From contig SYAA01000445.1 of NCBI GenBank assembly GCA_005789055.1, positions 1-6,349 on the forward strand: a DNA stretch of 6,349 nucleotides, in the 5' to 3' direction. Below, piece after piece: positions 1 through 6,349 of this stretch. Origin of the DNA: Actinomycetota bacterium (GTDB lineage: Bacteria > Actinomycetota > Actinomycetes > Mycobacteriales > Mycobacteriaceae). The first letter of the stretch is position 1. Every line of letters begins with the position of its first letter. Both the position numbers and the translations under genes were made by a program. The notes below the pieces were generated by a model. That model worked only from the letters and a program-made list of their open reading frames with translations, made no database searches and was not told the origin of the DNA.

Positions 1-1162
1 CGGCGATCTTGGAGCGGGCCTTCATCACCTTGCCGGGCATCCCGCCGCCGACAACTCCGACCAGCACACCGTCGCGGGAGTAGTAGGCCAGGAACTTCCG
101 GCCGTCGTCGCTGACGACGTGCACGACATCGCCGGGTTCAGGTTCGCCGAGGCATTGGATCTTCACGTCGTACTGGTCGCTCCAGAAATACGGCACCACG
201 GTCAGCGCGGGGATCTCCACGCCCAGCATGGCCGGCACCAGCACCCGGGCCTGTTCGGCGACGTTGCTCCAGTGCTCCACGCGCACCTGATGACCGGTGG
301 CGTCTCGCCAGGAGGCGACATCGCCCAGCGCCCACACGTGCGCGGCACTGGTGGCACCGACTTCGTCGCAAAGCACACCGTTGTCCTTGTCGACAAGTGC
401 GACCCCGCTACCGGCCAGCCAGTCGGTGGCGGGCCTGGACCCGATACCAATCACCACCAGATCGGCGTCCACGACGGTGCCGTCGCTCAACTCCACCGCG
501 GTGACCGTGCCGGCGTCGCCGCGCACCCCGGTAACCCCGGTGCCGGTGCGCAGGTCGACTCCCTCGGCGCGATGCAACCGGGCCACCAACTGCCCCACCT
601 GTTCACCGAGAACCGAGGCCAGCGGCGCGGGCTGCGGTTCGACCAGCACCACATCGACACCCAGTTTGCGCAGACTCGCGGCCACCTCGCAGCCGATGAA
701 CCCCGCGCCGATGATCACCGCCCGGCGCGCCGACGCGGCGTGGTGGCGCAGGGCCAGCGCGTCATCGAATGAGCGCAGTACCCGGATGCCGGCCAGGTCG
801 GGCAGTGCGGGAATGCGTTTGGGCACCAGTCCGGTGGCGATGACGAGTTCGTCGTAGCCGAGCACGGTGCCATCGGCCAGCGTGACGGTTCGAGCCGCGG
901 TATCCAGCGACTGTGCGGCGCCGCCCAGTCGCACGGTGATGTCACTGTCGGCATAGAAATCGGCAGGTTTTAGCACCACATCCGCAATACCTTTGTCGGA
1001 GTCCTGCAGCACGTCTTTGGACAACGGCGGCCGGTCATAGGGCAGGTGCGCCTCATCGCTGACGATGGTGACCGGACCGGGGAACTGCGACTTGCGCACC
1101 TGCTCTGCGGTGCGGCTGGCCGCGAGGCCGCCGCCGATAATGACGATGCCGTTGGTACCCAC
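1..1162 (-). CDS. NAD(P)/FAD-dependent oxidoreductase, ferredoxin-reductase-like (C-terminus cut by window edge)
   Basis: A pyridine-nucleotide:disulfide-type flavoprotein of the ferredoxin/rubredoxin/putidaredoxin reductase branch. Such enzymes pass electrons from NAD(P)H through FAD to a small iron-sulfur protein, often for a cytochrome P450 or dioxygenase. From the GTG at 1162, 387 codons are visible. An FAD Rossmann motif lies at residues 6-15 (IVIIGGGLAA), followed by PYDRPPLSK at 41-49 and the ATG linker at 109-111. A second Rossmann motif, GAGFIG (152-157), ends its second strand at Glu175, which suggests NADH rather than NADPH. The FAD-binding GD is at 280-281, and the family's C-terminal WSDQYDVKIQ is at 327-336. 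The last visible residues (GKVMKARSKIA) are near the usual end, so probably only a short tail is missing. The start is uncertain: GTG 1162 sits just before the Rossmann strand, as is normal in the family, while in-frame GTG 1177 and ATG 1201 would add 5 or 13 residues. None has a clear Shine-Dalgarno. The gene is divergent from the permease, and no ferredoxin or P450 gene is in view, so its redox partner is unknown. Confidence 0.9.
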   Translation of the reverse strand, partial: MGTNGIVIIGGGLAASRTAEQVRKSQFPGPVTIVSDEAHLPYDRPPLSKDVLQDSDKGIADVVLKPADFYADSDITVRLGGAAQSLDTAARTVTLADGTVLGYDELVIATGLVPKRIPALPDLAGIRVLRSFDDALALRHHAASARRAVIIGAGFIGCEVAASLRKLGVDVVLVEPQPAPLASVLGEQVGQLVARLHRAEGVDLRTGTGVTGVRGDAGTVTAVELSDGTVVDADLVVIGIGSRPATDWLAGSGVALVDKDNGVLCDEVGATSAAHVWALGDVASWRDATGHQVRVEHWSNVAEQARVLVPAMLGVEIPALTVVPYFWSDQYDVKIQCLGEPEPGDVVHVVSDDGRKFLAYYSRDGVLVGVVGGGMPGKVMKARSKIA

Positions 1163-1164
1163 AG

Positions 1165-1178
1165 CGTGTTTGTACACG
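1165..1178. repeat. Short inverted repeat in the divergent promoter region
   Basis: CGTGT (1165-1169) and ACACG (1174-1178) form a perfect 5-bp inverted repeat around a 4-nt spacer, three bases from the proposed GTG start of the oxidoreductase. Its position between two divergent genes would suit a small operator. However, it is short, lies inside the coding region if the oxidoreductase starts at 1177 or 1201, and could occur by chance. Confidence 0.25.
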
Positions 1179-1210
1179 ATGACTAGCCAGCACGAAGCCA
1201 TCAGGGCAGG

Positions 1211-1216
1211 CATAAT
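1211..1216 (+). promoter_or_regulatory. Candidate -10 element of the permease-usp operon
   Basis: CATAAT differs from the TATAAT consensus at one base. It would place transcription start near 1223, leaving a leader of roughly 20-25 nt containing the ribosome binding site. No convincing -35 hexamer lies 16-18 bp upstream, which is common in mycobacterial promoters. The whole divergent gap (1163-1245, 83 bp) must hold both promoters unless the oxidoreductase starts further upstream. Confidence 0.35.
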
Positions 1217-1234
1217 CGGCGGATTCGCACCCAC

Positions 1235-1240
1235 AGGAGG
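1235..1240 (+). promoter_or_regulatory. Strong ribosome binding site of the permease
   Basis: A perfect AGGAGG sits five bases before the ATG at 1246. It fixes the start of the permease and is the only strong Shine-Dalgarno sequence in the window. The other visible start sites appear weak, coupled or leaderless. Confidence 0.85.
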
Positions 1241-1245
1241 CTCCC

Positions 1246-2700
1246 ATGTCGGCCCCATCGGTTTCCCTCATCGAACAGATGCTGCGGCGAAGGCCGCTGA
1301 TCGACGCGCCCGTCGCACACGGTGCCTCCCAACATCTCAAGCGCTCGATCGGCACCTTCCAACTCGCGATGTTCGGTATCGGATCCACCGTCGGCACCGG
1401 CATCTTCTTCGTCTTGTCCGAAGCGGTGCCCCAGGCCGGGCCGGGCGTCGTCGTGTCGTTCATCATCGCCGGTATCGCCGCTGGACTGGCGGCGATCTGC
1501 TACGCCGAATTGGCCTCTGCGGTGCCGGTCTCCGGATCGACGTACTCCTACGCGTACACCACTCTCGGGGAGGTGGTGGCGATGGGCGTCGCCGCCTGCC
1601 TGCTGCTTGAGTACGTGGTCGCCACGGCGGCGGTTTCCGTCGGCTGGAGCCAATACGTCAATAAACTTCTGGAAAACTTTCTGGGACATGGCCTGCCGCA
1701 AGCGTTCTCGGCAGCCCCCTGGGACACCGAGCCCGGGATCATCAACCTTCCCGCCGTCTTCCTGGTGATGCTCTGCGCCCTGCTGTTGATCCGCGGTGCC
1801 AGCGAATCAGCCTCGGTGAACGCCGTGATGGTGATCATCAAACTCGGTGTGCTGGTGATGTTCGCCGTGATCGCGTTCACCGCTTTCAACGCCGACCGCT
1901 TCGCGAACTTCGCACCGTTCGGTGCGGCCGGCATCAGCGCGGCCGCCGGCACGATCTTCTTCTCCTATATCGGTCTCGACGCGATCTCGACCGCCGGCGA
2001 TGAGGTCAAAAATCCGCAGCGGACCATGCCGCGGGCGATTCTGGCCGCGCTGCTGACCGTCACCGCGGTCTACATCGTGGTCACCCTCGCCGCCATCGGC
2101 GCCCAGGACTGGACCGAGTTCGGAGGTCAGAAGGCCGGCCTGGCCGCCATCCTCGACAACGTCACCGGCGCGAACTACTGGGGAACGGTGCTGGCCGCCG
2201 GCGCTGTCATCTCGATCTTCTCGGTCACCCTGGTGACGCTGTACGGATCGACCCGAATCCTGTTCGCCATCGGCCGCGACGGCCTGCTCCCCTCAATGTT
2301 CGCCAAGGTCAACCCGCGCACCATGACGCCGATCAACAACACGATTGTGGTTGCCGTCGTGATCGGCCTGCTGGCTGGCTTGGTGCCACTGGACAAGTTG
2401 GCCGACATGGTGTCGATCGGCACCCTGGTGGCATTCATCACCGTCTCGGTGGCGGTCATCATCCTGCGACGCCGTGAACCCGACCTGCCGCGCGCGTTCA
2501 AGGTTCCCGGCTATCCGGTCACCCCGGTGCTCTCGGTGTTGGCCTGCCTTTACATCCTGTCCAGCCTGCACTGGTACACCTGGCTGGCGTTCGCCGCCTG
2601 GGTCGGCGTGGTGCTGGCGTTCTACTTCCTCTGGGGCCGCCACCACAGTGCGCTCAACCCCCGCGCCGACTCAATCACCGCCGGTGGTGCCACGCCATGA
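1246..2700 (+). CDS. APC-superfamily amino acid permease, cationic amino acid transporter (CAT) type
   Basis: A 484-residue inner-membrane transporter expected to import amino acids by secondary (proton-coupled) transport. The charged N-terminus (1-35) is followed by about 12 hydrophobic helices. The unwound substrate-binding segment of helix 1 is visible as GIGSTVGTGIFF (44-55), and GSTYSYAYTTLGE (97-109) matches the helix 3 region of CAT-type carriers. Helix 6 and its cytoplasmic exit carry FFSYIGLDAISTAGDE (238-253) followed by VKNPQRTMP. The conserved loop IGRDGLLPSMFAKVNPRTMTP begins at residue 342. Length and motifs are those of full-length bacterial CAT members (TC 2.A.3.3). Substrate cannot be read from sequence; arginine, lysine or another amino acid is possible. 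A perfect AGGAGG fixes the start, and the stop overlaps the start of the Usp gene (ATGA), so the two are co-translated. The C-terminus (after about residue 465) is short and soluble. Confidence 0.93.
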   Translation: MSAPSVSLIEQMLRRRPLIDAPVAHGASQHLKRSIGTFQLAMFGIGSTVGTGIFFVLSEAVPQAGPGVVVSFIIAGIAAGLAAICYAELASAVPVSGSTYSYAYTTLGEVVAMGVAACLLLEYVVATAAVSVGWSQYVNKLLENFLGHGLPQAFSAAPWDTEPGIINLPAVFLVMLCALLLIRGASESASVNAVMVIIKLGVLVMFAVIAFTAFNADRFANFAPFGAAGISAAAGTIFFSYIGLDAISTAGDEVKNPQRTMPRAILAALLTVTAVYIVVTLAAIGAQDWTEFGGQKAGLAAILDNVTGANYWGTVLAAGAVISIFSVTLVTLYGSTRILFAIGRDGLLPSMFAKVNPRTMTPINNTIVVAVVIGLLAGLVPLDKLADMVSIGTLVAFITVSVAVIILRRREPDLPRAFKVPGYPVTPVLSVLACLYILSSLHWYTWLAFAAWVGVVLAFYFLWGRHHSALNPRADSITAGGATP

Positions 2701-3578
2701 CGGTCGTCGTCGGCTACTTGGCCGGAAAAAGCGGCACCGCACCGTTGAACCTCGCAGTCGGCGCGGCGCGGACCCTGGGCACCTCGCTGACCGTGGTGAC
2801 CATCGTGCCCAAGCCGTGGACCACGCCGTCGCCGGCCCGCGTCGACGCCGAGTACGCCGCGTGGGCCGACCAACTGGCGGCGGATTCCGCCAAGGAGGCC
2901 GGCCGCTATCTGGATACGATGCCGCACCGACCGGAGGTGCGGTACCACAGCCACGCACACCGGTCGGTGTCCGGCGGACTGGTAGAGGTGGTGGGCGAAA
3001 TCGATGCCCAGGCGTTGATTCTCGGGTCCTCGGCGAACGGCCAACTGGGTCAGGTCGTGGTCGGGTCTACCGCCGACCGCCTGCTGCACTCCTCACCGGT
3101 GGCGGTGGCGATCGCCCCGCGCGGATACCGTGAACCCCGGGGCGGGGTACTGACCCGCATCACCTGTGGCTACCCCGGCACACCGAGTTCAGCCGACGTG
3201 GTGGCGCGAACCTACGAGCTTGCCAAACTCCTCAAGGTTCCACTGCGGGTGATCTCCTTCGCGGTCCGCGGCCGCACGATGTATCCACCCGAGGTCGGCC
3301 TGCACGCCGAGGACTCGATCCTCGCGGTCTGGGAAGAACAGGCGAGGTCCATGCTGGCCGAGTTGCGCACCGGCGGCGTGGTCGGCGACGAGGTCGAGTT
3401 GGCGGTGGTCAGCGGCAACGGCTGGGATCAGGCACTCGACGACGCAGAGTGGATCGACGGCGAAGTGCTGGCTCTGGGCACCTCCCCGCGCGGGGAGGTC
3501 GCACGGGTGTTCCTCGGCTCACGCGGGGCGAAAATCCTGCGACACAGTCCGGTTCCGGTGCTGGTGCTGCCGGGCTAA
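2697..3578 (+). CDS. Tandem-domain universal stress protein (UspA family)
   Basis: A 293-residue cytoplasmic protein made of two Usp domains, about residues 1-143 and 151-293. Length and layout match mycobacterial tandem Usps such as Rv2623, which bind ATP. Each half ends with the family's nucleotide-loop region: G110...G123-S124 in the first, G261...G274-S275 in the second, with the usual 13-residue spacing. Both halves, however, lack the second glycine of G-2x-G-9x-G-S (Ala113 and Pro264). Both also lack the Asp that normally follows the first strand (VVVGYLAGKSG; ITCGYPGTPSS), so ATP binding may be weak, altered or absent. The ATG overlaps the permease stop (ATGA) and has only a weak GGTGG-like ribosome site, which implies translational coupling. 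The context suggests a soluble partner or regulator of the permease; this is inference. The gene ends 11 nt from the convergent phoX stop. Confidence 0.92.
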   Translation: MTVVVGYLAGKSGTAPLNLAVGAARTLGTSLTVVTIVPKPWTTPSPARVDAEYAAWADQLAADSAKEAGRYLDTMPHRPEVRYHSHAHRSVSGGLVEVVGEIDAQALILGSSANGQLGQVVVGSTADRLLHSSPVAVAIAPRGYREPRGGVLTRITCGYPGTPSSADVVARTYELAKLLKVPLRVISFAVRGRTMYPPEVGLHAEDSILAVWEEQARSMLAELRTGGVVGDEVELAVVSGNGWDQALDDAEWIDGEVLALGTSPRGEVARVFLGSRGAKILRHSPVPVLVLPG

Positions 3579-3589
3579 GCCTCCGCTCG

Positions 3590-5659
3590 TCACATCCCGA
3601 TCTGCCCATCGTCCTTCCACACCGCCACGACGGCCGGCCGCGCCGTCCCGCCGCCGCCTTCCGGCCAGTGCGACAGCGGGTCGTCGACGCTGTTGTCATC
3701 GTGCTCGCCAGGGTGTTGCACGCACACCATAACGAGATCGTCGGTGATTACCGGACCGCAGGTTTCCGCACCGAGGGGAACGGTCAGGAACTGACGGGTC
3801 TCGCCCCGGTTCGGGCCCTCCAGTGCCACCGCGAAGAGGCCGTCGTTGGAATCGAGGGCGTTTCCGTCGGTGGCGATCCAGAGGTTGCCGTGACTGTCGA
3901 AGGCCAGGTTGTCTGGGCAGGAGATCGGGCTGACCTTCGACTTGTCGAACCCGCCGTAGTAGGTATCGGCGGCCGCGGGATCGCCGCAGACCAGCAGCAG
4001 GTTCCAGCTGAAGGATGTGCCCGCGTGATCGTCGGTGATCTCGAGAACCTGCCCACTCTTGTTGTCGTTGCGGGGGTTAGCCGCGTCGGCGCCGGGCTCT
4101 TCGGGTGCTCCGCGCTCAGTGTTGTTGGTCAGGGCGACGTAGAGCTTGCCGGTCTTGGGGTTGGCCTCGAAATCCTCGGGGCGGTCCATCTTCGTCGCGC
4201 CCGCCTTGTCGGCGGCGAACCGGGTGAACACTGCGACCTCCTGAGCGGACATCCCGTCGATCAGGGACTCGGCGGTGGCGTTCGGGCCGGATCGCAGCAG
4301 CGGGATCCAGGTTCCGGCGCCGCTGAACAGGCCGGTATCGGGCAACCTGCCTGATCCGTCGATCTGGTCGGCTGGAATGTCGCTGGACAGCTTGGCCACG
4401 TACAGCGTGCCCTCATCGAGGATAGTCATGTTGGCCGCCATCGCCGCCGCGTCCCGGCCGGGGCGGACCTTCTTGCTGGAGACGAACTTGTACATGTAGT
4501 CGAACCGCTCGTCGTCGCCGCTGTAGGTGACGACGGTGCCGTCGGCGGTGACGTGAATATTGGCGCCCTCGTGTTTGAATCGGCCCAGCGCCGTGTGTTT
4601 GACCGGTACGGAATCGGGATCCCACGGGTTGAGCTCGAGGACGTACCCGAAACGGTTCACCTCGTTGGGCGCCGCAGTCAGATCGAAGCGGTCCTGGAAG
4701 GTTTCCCATCGCCGGGTGCTGGGTTGGAGCTTGATGCCGTAGCGCTTCCAGCGGTCAGCGTCGGCGGGTGTCGGTGCCTGCGCTCCCTGGACTGAACCGA
4801 AATAGACGTTGAAATTCTCCTCGGCGGACAGCACGGTGCCCCACGGGGTCACACCGCCTCCACAGTTGTTCAGGCTGCCGGCCACGACCACACCGGCGGG
4901 GTCAGCGGCGGTCCGGACCAGTTGACTGCCCGCGGCGGGCCCGGTCAGCAGAAACGGGCTCTCGGCGGTGAGCCGACGGTTGTAGCGGCTGGTGAGAGGT
5001 TTGAGTCCATCGGGAGTGCGTTCCACCTCGACGACCGAAATCCCATGCGCGGCAACCGATGTCTCGAACTGCTCGCGGGTCGGATTGTCCTCATCGTAGC
5101 CGGGGTACATGAACCGCTCAGTCGTGTATTCGTGGTTCACAACGAGCAGGAACCGGTTGGGGATGTCGTCGATGGGCAGCAGGGCCGCGAAGTCGTTGTT
5201 GAAGCCGAACTGTTCGCGCTGCGCTGCAGCGCTCTGCCGGCCGACGTCGAAGGCCGGCGCGCCCGGCAGCACAGGGTCGCCCCAACTGATCACTACCGAT
5301 TGGCGATAGCCGGCAGGGATGACGACGGCATCCTCGATGTTGGGCGGCACCGCAGCGAAATTCATGCCCGCCGGAGTGGTCGCAGCGGCGGTCCCCGGCG
5401 ACCCGGTGGGGCCCGGTTTGCCGACCGAGCAGGCCGCCAGTGCCGACCCCGATCCCGCCGCCAGCACCGTCACACCGAGGGCCTTAAACAGCGAACGCCG
5501 AGACATCGCCCGTCGGGCGATGTCGCCGAAGTACTCGTTGTCGCTGGTGTTGGGTGCCGGATGGGCGCACGCGTCACCGCACCGGTAACGGCAGGTCACC
5601 CGTTGGCGGGAGGATTGCCCGTCGTGACCGAAGATGAGGTTAAGGGGGACGAGAGCCAT
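3590..5659 (-). CDS. phoX: PhoX-family (DUF839) alkaline phosphatase, Tat-exported lipoprotein
   Basis: A 689-residue exported phosphatase that would release phosphate from organic phosphoesters outside the cytoplasmic membrane. Characterised PhoX enzymes use iron and calcium rather than zinc. A long N-terminus (1-52) with Cys23, Cys27 and Cys31 precedes a twin-arginine motif SRRSLFK (53-59), a hydrophobic stretch and a lipobox LAAC (74-77). Family landmarks follow in order: VNHEYT (174-179), NNCGGGVTPWGT (264-275) with the probable iron-ligating Cys266, EEN (280-282), GRFKHEGA (359-366), YSGDDE (379-384), RPEDF (493-497), CPDNLAFD (581-588), ETCGP (632-636) and VQHPGE (647-652). Length is normal and no frameshift is seen. 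ATG 5659 is preferred over Met52 because the N-terminus is family-like and a -10 element sits exactly six bases upstream. The gene is probably induced by phosphate starvation, from the PHO-box-like repeats upstream. It converges on usp. A PhoX-like protein of other phosphoesterase specificity cannot be excluded. Confidence 0.93.
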   Translation of the reverse strand: MALVPLNLIFGHDGQSSRQRVTCRYRCGDACAHPAPNTSDNEYFGDIARRAMSRRSLFKALGVTVLAAGSGSALAACSVGKPGPTGSPGTAAATTPAGMNFAAVPPNIEDAVVIPAGYRQSVVISWGDPVLPGAPAFDVGRQSAAAQREQFGFNNDFAALLPIDDIPNRFLLVVNHEYTTERFMYPGYDEDNPTREQFETSVAAHGISVVEVERTPDGLKPLTSRYNRRLTAESPFLLTGPAAGSQLVRTAADPAGVVVAGSLNNCGGGVTPWGTVLSAEENFNVYFGSVQGAQAPTPADADRWKRYGIKLQPSTRRWETFQDRFDLTAAPNEVNRFGYVLELNPWDPDSVPVKHTALGRFKHEGANIHVTADGTVVTYSGDDERFDYMYKFVSSKKVRPGRDAAAMAANMTILDEGTLYVAKLSSDIPADQIDGSGRLPDTGLFSGAGTWIPLLRSGPNATAESLIDGMSAQEVAVFTRFAADKAGATKMDRPEDFEANPKTGKLYVALTNNTERGAPEEPGADAANPRNDNKSGQVLEITDDHAGTSFSWNLLLVCGDPAAADTYYGGFDKSKVSPISCPDNLAFDSHGNLWIATDGNALDSNDGLFAVALEGPNRGETRQFLTVPLGAETCGPVITDDLVMVCVQHPGEHDDNSVDDPLSHWPEGGGGTARPAVVAVWKDDGQIGM
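3629..3647 (+). terminator. Possible GC-rich hairpin downstream of the usp gene
   Basis: GACGGC (3629-3634) and GCCGTC (3642-3647) can pair as a 6-bp stem with a 7-nt loop. The segment overlaps a 10-bp perfect palindrome at 3631-3640. It lies about 50 nt past the usp stop, inside the 3' end of phoX. There is no T-tract, so it could only be an I-shaped or weak terminator, or simply GC-rich coding sequence. Confidence 0.18.
5429..5503 (-). other. Tat lipoprotein signal within PhoX (residues 53-77)
   Basis: SRRSLFK fits the Tat consensus S/T-R-R-x-F-L-K at all but the F-L order. A weakly hydrophobic alanine/glycine-rich segment follows, then LAAC with Cys77 as the expected lipidated residue. 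A Gly/Pro/Ser/Thr/Ala-rich linker comes after it, as in exported lipoproteins. The protein is therefore expected to fold in the cytoplasm, acquire its metals there, and be anchored on the outer face of the membrane. The motif begins unusually far (52 residues) from the N-terminus. Confidence 0.8.
5567..5593 (-). other. C-x3-C-x3-C cluster in the PhoX N-terminal extension
   Basis: Residues 23-31 read CRYRCGDAC, three cysteines at regular four-residue steps, followed by a polar segment (PNTSDNEYFGDIARRA) leading into the Tat motif. From memory, actinobacterial PhoX homologues share a similar extension, so it is probably not a mis-called start. Its role is not known to me; metal binding or a quality-control handle before Tat export are possibilities. 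Confidence 0.6.
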
Positions 5660-5665
5660 AAGCCG

Positions 5666-5671
5666 ACGCTA
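5666..5671 (-). promoter_or_regulatory. -10 element of a probable leaderless phoX promoter
   Basis: On the minus strand this reads TAGCGT, matching the mycobacterial TANNNT -10. Exactly six bases separate it from the ATG, so transcription would begin at the A of the start codon (5659), the classic leaderless arrangement. No Shine-Dalgarno is present upstream of this ATG, which agrees with leaderless translation. A poor -35 (TTGCCG, 5691-5696, spacer 19) overlaps the PHO-box repeats, as expected for an activator-dependent promoter. Confidence 0.6.
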
Positions 5672-5691
5672 CGGCTGGACGGGAATCATCC

Positions 5692-5720
5692 GGCAAGCAC
5701 GCGGTGAACGCAACGTGAAG
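5692..5720 (-). promoter_or_regulatory. PHO-box-like direct repeats (predicted RegX3/PhoB-type site)
   Basis: On the minus strand two units, CTTCACG (5714-5720) and GTTCACC (5703-5709), repeat with an 11-bp step. A weaker third unit, GCTTGCC (5692-5698), follows at the same step. GTTCACC repeated every 11 bp is the core of the Streptomyces PHO box, and the PhoB-like mycobacterial regulator RegX3 is the expected reader here. The repeats cover the -35 region of the phoX promoter, the normal position for this class of activator. Binding is inferred, not shown. Confidence 0.6.
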
Positions 5721-5755
5721 GACGCCCCTAGAGCCCGCGACTGGTCACGCTGCAC

Positions 5756-5788
5756 CGAGTGTCCGGCCGCGGGGACGACGATCACTCG
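5756..5788 (-). terminator. Possible stem-loop after the SDR gene
   Basis: CGAGTG (5756-5761) and CACTCG (5783-5788) can form a 6-bp stem around a 21-nt GC-rich loop that may pair internally (TCC with GGA). It lies 42 nt past the SDR stop and upstream of the phoX control region, so it could separate the two units. There is no T-tract, and the loop is long. Confidence 0.2.
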
Positions 5789-5829
5789 CTGGGATCCCGG
5801 CGCGATGCGGGCGAACTGACGGGCAACGC

Positions 5830-6349
<520 letters not shown>

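Noticed and set aside
119..772. 217-codon plus-strand open frame opposite the oxidoreductase
   Set aside because: The product is His/Gly/Pro-rich and unlike any family, while the minus strand encodes a clean flavoprotein with both Rossmann motifs.
1163..1245. DosR-type hypoxia box upstream of the permease-usp operon
   Set aside because: I looked because several mycobacterial Usp genes are in the DosR regulon, but no TTSGGGACT-like palindrome is present in this gap.
2474..3133. 219-codon plus-strand open frame spanning the permease-usp junction
   Set aside because: It is out of frame with both genes and Arg/Pro-rich. The ATGA junction of the real genes explains this region fully.
3449..4354. 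301-codon plus-strand open frame running from the end of usp into phoX
   Set aside because: It starts inside usp in another frame and continues antisense to phoX. It has no ribosome site or family motif, and both underlying genes are clearly real.
5504..5506. Met52 as the true start of PhoX, directly before the Tat motif
   Set aside because: It would give a standard-looking Tat signal, but there is no good ribosome site. The upstream 51 codons look family-like, and a -10 element sits exactly six bases before ATG 5659. It is kept only as an alternative.
4922..5707. 261-codon plus-strand open frame opposite phoX
   Set aside because: It is antisense to the signal and N-terminal catalytic part of a well-conserved PhoX. 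Its product is Arg/Gly-rich with no recognisable domain, as expected for a GC-rich shadow frame.

Overview
The window is GC-rich DNA with tightly packed genes. It most likely comes from a member of the Mycobacteriaceae, probably a fast-growing Mycolicibacterium-type species. The basis is the gene content: a mycofactocin-type short-chain dehydrogenase, a tandem-domain universal stress protein, and a Tat-exported PhoX with the long actinobacterial N-terminus. The promoter style also fits (TANNNT -10 element with an apparently leaderless start). This placement is inferred from families and style, not from a marker gene, and I cannot name a species.

Layout. Positions 1-1162 (minus) hold most of a ferredoxin-reductase-like NAD(P)H/FAD oxidoreductase whose C-terminus runs off the left edge. 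A short divergent gap (1163-1245) leads to a plus-strand two-gene unit: a 12-helix APC/CAT-type amino acid permease (1246-2700), then a tandem universal stress protein (2697-3578), joined by an ATGA stop/start overlap. Only 11 nt after that unit comes the stop codon of a convergent minus-strand gene, a PhoX-family (DUF839) alkaline phosphatase with a Tat lipoprotein signal (3590-5659). Its upstream gap (5660-5829) carries what reads as a phosphate-starvation promoter: a leaderless -10 six bases before the ATG, and 11-bp direct repeats of the PhoB/RegX3 (Streptomyces PHO box) type across the -35 region. The right edge (5830-6349, minus) is the C-terminal part of a mycofactocin-coupled-type SDR.

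How the genes work together. The permease and Usp are very likely one transcriptional and translational unit, with the Usp probably a soluble partner of the transporter. PhoX is a separately controlled, exported phosphate-scavenging enzyme. The SDR and the ferredoxin-reductase-like protein are both redox enzymes, but neither is linked to the other genes here beyond proximity. I see no mobile element, tRNA, rRNA or CRISPR array, and no gene-free stretch longer than 170 bp. I do not see a clearly new system. The most testable points are the phoX promoter architecture, the Cys-rich PhoX N-terminus that precedes its Tat motif, and the coupled permease-Usp pair with degenerate nucleotide-binding loops.
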